A stretch of 34,868 bases of DNA from positions 1 through 34,868 of the forward strand of contig JACQHZ010000040.1 in assembly GCA_016198745.1 (NCBI GenBank). Direction: 5' to 3'. The notes under the pieces were generated by a model that was not told the origin of the DNA, made no database searches, and saw only the letters and a list, made by a program, of their open reading frames with translations. The translations under genes and the position numbers were made by a program. Shown here piece after piece: positions 34,707-34,868 of this stretch (its first letter is position 1; every line of letters starts with the position of its first letter). The stretch is from Verrucomicrobiota bacterium (GTDB lineage Bacteria > Verrucomicrobiota > Verrucomicrobiia > JABWAM01).

Positions 34707-34868
34707 CGTGTTTCCGTCACAAACCCTAGCACAAGGACGGGTGGCGCGCAACGTATTCCACGTGACGGAGCAGGAGGCGGCAGCGAATCCAGTCAACCAG
34801 AAGCTTTTTCGGAGCTTGCTTGGAAGCGGGCCGGGGTCAGTCCTTGGAGTGCAGCCTTCGTTCTTTGA

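Noticed and set aside
34635-34868. Plus-strand open frame at the right edge
   Set aside because: Overlaps the UPF0175 gene antisense, no ribosome-binding site and no recognisable sequence.

Overview
The window looks like chromosomal DNA from a GC-rich, polysaccharide-degrading bacterium of the Verrucomicrobiota/Lentisphaerota type (PVC group). This is an inference from gene content, with no rRNA or other taxonomic marker present. Signs are a DUF1559 pseudopilin with an A|FTLVELL leader, GH4 and GH95-like enzymes, several uroporphyrinogen-decarboxylase (URO-D) family paralogues, a DNRLRE protein, and very large secreted proteins with propeller domains. No tRNA, rRNA or CRISPR array was seen. 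No gene-free stretch exceeds about 300 bases. The longest are 33702-33921, which holds one hairpin and otherwise nothing recognised, and 1114-1293, which holds only a weak terminator-like hairpin.

Layout. 1-1113 is a scrap region: a HepT-like tail, an IS21-type istB tail and a DUF1016 head that loses family resemblance half way. 1260-6077 (minus) is a housekeeping block, probably co-transcribed: a two-domain nucleoside diphosphate kinase-like protein, a class I aminotransferase, then MetE. 6237-11644 (minus) is a catabolic block: three tandem URO-D family proteins, a GH4 glycosidase and the decayed middle of a GH95-like enzyme ending in a perfect hairpin. 11686-15698 (minus) is a single-polypeptide restriction-modification enzyme whose stop codon lies inside a 143-bp inverted-repeat element.

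15695-32870 is the core: a divergent locus that looks like a glycan-utilisation system. Leftward run a DNRLRE protein, a pseudopilin, a roughly 1840-residue secreted enzyme with a C-terminal PQQ-like propeller, and a predicted alpha/alpha-toroid protein. Rightward run an SGNH/GDSL hydrolase, an NHL-propeller/CBM9-like secreted protein, a sugar-binding protein, two ABC permeases (no ATPase gene nearby) and another predicted toroid/lyase-like protein. A candidate operator, ATSATACTAGGAT, occurs in the divergent promoter region and again before the propeller gene. A plausible working model is that secreted enzymes and binding proteins release a glycan fragment, the ABC system imports it, and cytoplasmic enzymes (perhaps including GH4) finish it; the substrate is not evident from sequence.

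32867-34706 (minus) holds a frameshifted SWIM zinc-finger gene and a UPF0175/DUF3368 toxin-antitoxin-like pair whose genes overlap as GTGA. 34707-34868 shows nothing I can assign.
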